Source: Planctomycetota bacterium
GTDB taxonomy: Bacteria > Planctomycetota > Brocadiia > JAJRTI01
Length of the DNA stretch: 15,613 bases
Direction: 5' to 3'
Assembly: GCA_024278415.1 (NCBI GenBank)
Contig: JAJRTI010000362.1
Span: forward strand, 1 to 15,613
Shown here: positions 14,321 through 15,613 of the stretch, in pieces
Numbering within the stretch: the first letter of the stretch is position 1
Layout of the letters: each line of letters starts with the position of its first letter
Notes under the pieces: model-generated
The model's database searches: none
The model's input: only the letters and a program-made list of their open reading frames with translations
What the model was told of the DNA's origin: nothing
Translations under genes and position numbers: made by a program

Positions 14321-15613
14321 ATGTCGAACACCGTCACCATCTCTGTTGTCCTGCTAGTATCCGCCTGCGCGCTCGCCGCGCCGGCCGACGAGTTCGTGCG
14401 CGTTGGGGACGACCAGTGGAGCTTCGTCACGCGCGACACCGAGGCGCGCGTCGTGCCGTTCGGCGTCAACTTCGCGATCGGCGACAAGCGCTACCTGAAC
14501 ATGTTTGGTCCGGACGTGTACGACGCCAAGCTCTATGGCGCGATCCTCGCCAAGCTGGAGGGCCTCGGCGTGAACCTCGTCAAGGTCTTCCTCCCCATCG
14601 CGCAAGTCCTTCCCGACCCTCAGACGCCCGGGGATGCGCGCATCGCGTCGGGCTACCTCGACAACCTCGCCGAGTTCCTGCGCCTGGCGCGGCGGCGGCA
14701 CATCCGCGTCATCGTCACGCTCACGTCTTGGGGCGGCAACAAGATCAAGTGGTGGCACGAGGGCGGCGAATACTTCGGCCGCAAGCCCTGGAAGCCAGAC
14801 GACGGCATCGATTCGCTCGACGTGCTCGCCCGATTCTGGACAACGCTCTGCTCGCGCTTTCGCAACGACCCCACGATCTTCGCCTGGAACCCCGCGGTCG
14901 AATGGAGCTTCCCCGCCGGCAACCTCACGTGGGTCCACCCCAAGAAACAGCAAGGCCGGCTCACCACTGAGCAGGGCCTCTTCTACTGGCGCGCGTTCTT
15001 GCGCGCACGCTACAACGACGACATCGCCAAGCTAAACGACGCCTACGGCTCTCAGTACGCGAGCTTCGGCGAGGTGGCTATCGTCGACTACACATGGCGC
15101 GGCGCCAAGAAGGGCTACGCGGACCCGGACGCCAAGATCCTCGACTATCAGAACTTTCGGCAATGGGCCACGAACCGCTACTTCAAGCCTCAGATCGCCG
15201 CGATCCGCCGCGCCGACCCGAACCACATGGCCACCATCGGCAACCACTCGCGGCAGAGCATCGCCGCGTGGCCCGGTTCTGCGCGCTATGTCTCGCAAGC
15301 TATCGTTGAGCAGTCGGAACTCGTGGACTACCTGAGTCTGCACCAAAACATTCAAGAGGCCTCTATCAAGAAGCGCAGCTCCGTGGAGACCATGCTGCGG
15401 CAGCTTGTGCTCAACTTGCGCTTCTGCGTCGGCAAGAAGCTCCTGCCGGTCATGCTGGAGGAGTACTCGTACCAGTCGACCGACCTCAACACGGTCGCGG
15501 ACGTGCAGGAGCGCATGGTGCTCGCGACGGTCGGCCACGCGTCCGGCACGATGGGGTGGTTTTTGCGCTACGGCCCGGACAGCGCGGGCAAGCCGTCGAG
15601 CGGCCTTCTGCAC
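14321..15613 (+). CDS. Exported GH5-like glycosidase, 3' partial
   Basis: The frame is open from ATG 14321 to the window edge, giving 431 codons with no stop. The leader is hydrophobic with no basic residues near its start. It has either signal peptidase I cleavage near ALAA-PA (residues 17-22) or a lipobox-like VSAC with Cys16. Mature motifs follow a GH5/cellulase-like barrel: VVPFGVNFAIG, LEGLGVNLVKVFLP (typical first strand and helix), RRRHIRVIVTLTSWGG, FRNDPTIFAWNPAVEWSF with Glu194 as candidate acid/base, and LLPVMLEEYSYQ with Glu380 or Glu381 as candidate nucleophile. WNPAVEW replaces the usual WNEP-type motif, so it may be a divergent subfamily or a GH42/GH-A clan relative. The substrate is unknown. 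GGGAAG a few bases upstream is a weak ribosome site. The gene probably follows the isomerase in the same transcription unit, with the heptamer palindrome between them. Confidence 0.75.
   Translation, partial: MSNTVTISVVLLVSACALAAPADEFVRVGDDQWSFVTRDTEARVVPFGVNFAIGDKRYLNMFGPDVYDAKLYGAILAKLEGLGVNLVKVFLPIAQVLPDPQTPGDARIASGYLDNLAEFLRLARRRHIRVIVTLTSWGGNKIKWWHEGGEYFGRKPWKPDDGIDSLDVLARFWTTLCSRFRNDPTIFAWNPAVEWSFPAGNLTWVHPKKQQGRLTTEQGLFYWRAFLRARYNDDIAKLNDAYGSQYASFGEVAIVDYTWRGAKKGYADPDAKILDYQNFRQWATNRYFKPQIAAIRRADPNHMATIGNHSRQSIAAWPGSARYVSQAIVEQSELVDYLSLHQNIQEASIKKRSSVETMLRQLVLNLRFCVGKKLLPVMLEEYSYQSTDLNTVADVQERMVLATVGHASGTMGWFLRYGPDSAGKPSSGLLH

Overview
The window is a high-GC bacterial segment of eleven protein-coding genes. 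The first is cut off by the left edge and the last by the right edge. I see no rRNA, tRNA, CRISPR array, transposase or phage gene. Lipoprotein signal peptides and a periplasmic-type cell-wall amidase suggest a diderm. Two Gfo/Idh/MocA oxidoreductases, a xylose-isomerase-like TIM-barrel protein, two large exported glycosidase-like proteins and a beta-propeller protein suggest a carbohydrate-degrading lineage. Uncultured Planctomycetota, Lentisphaerota or Candidatus Hydrogenedentota would fit. This is inferred from gene content only; no marker gene here fixes the phylum.

Left block (1-4769, all +): a beta-propeller protein with an inserted jelly-roll-like segment; a Gfo/Idh/MocA oxidoreductase with its own sigma70-like promoter overlapping the preceding stop codon; a small lipoprotein 23 bases later; and a second Gfo/Idh/MocA protein that lacks the usual catalytic lysine. 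Middle block (4908-8701): maf and an N-acetylmuramoyl-L-alanine amidase lipoprotein on the minus strand, divergent from a Ppx/GppA-HD phosphatase on the plus strand. Well-formed promoters for the amidase and ppx lie in the 205-base divergent spacer. Right block (8881-15613, all +): polyphosphate kinase ppk1, 20 bases before a large exported putative glycosidase of no family I can name; then a sugar phosphate isomerase/epimerase-like protein; then a GH5-like exported glycosidase that runs off the window.

How the genes may work together: ppx and ppk1 make and degrade polyphosphate. The propeller, oxidoreductases, isomerase-like protein and two glycosidases plausibly form a glycan-breakdown and sugar-oxidation set, although nothing in the sequence identifies the substrate. 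maf and the amidase belong to nucleotide house-cleaning and envelope remodelling.

The least expected content is between the genes. Nearly every sizeable spacer holds repeat DNA of one of three kinds: (1) a 135-145 base element present as two inverted copies (4774-4908 and 8709-8852); (2) short arrays with strict 7-base periodicity at four gene boundaries (3636-3656, 5481-5501, 5627-5675, 14208-14294), two of them folded into long palindromes and two overlapping a gene end; and (3) twin 29-base perfect or near-perfect hairpins (13335-13363, 13396-13424) with paired substitutions in the stem.
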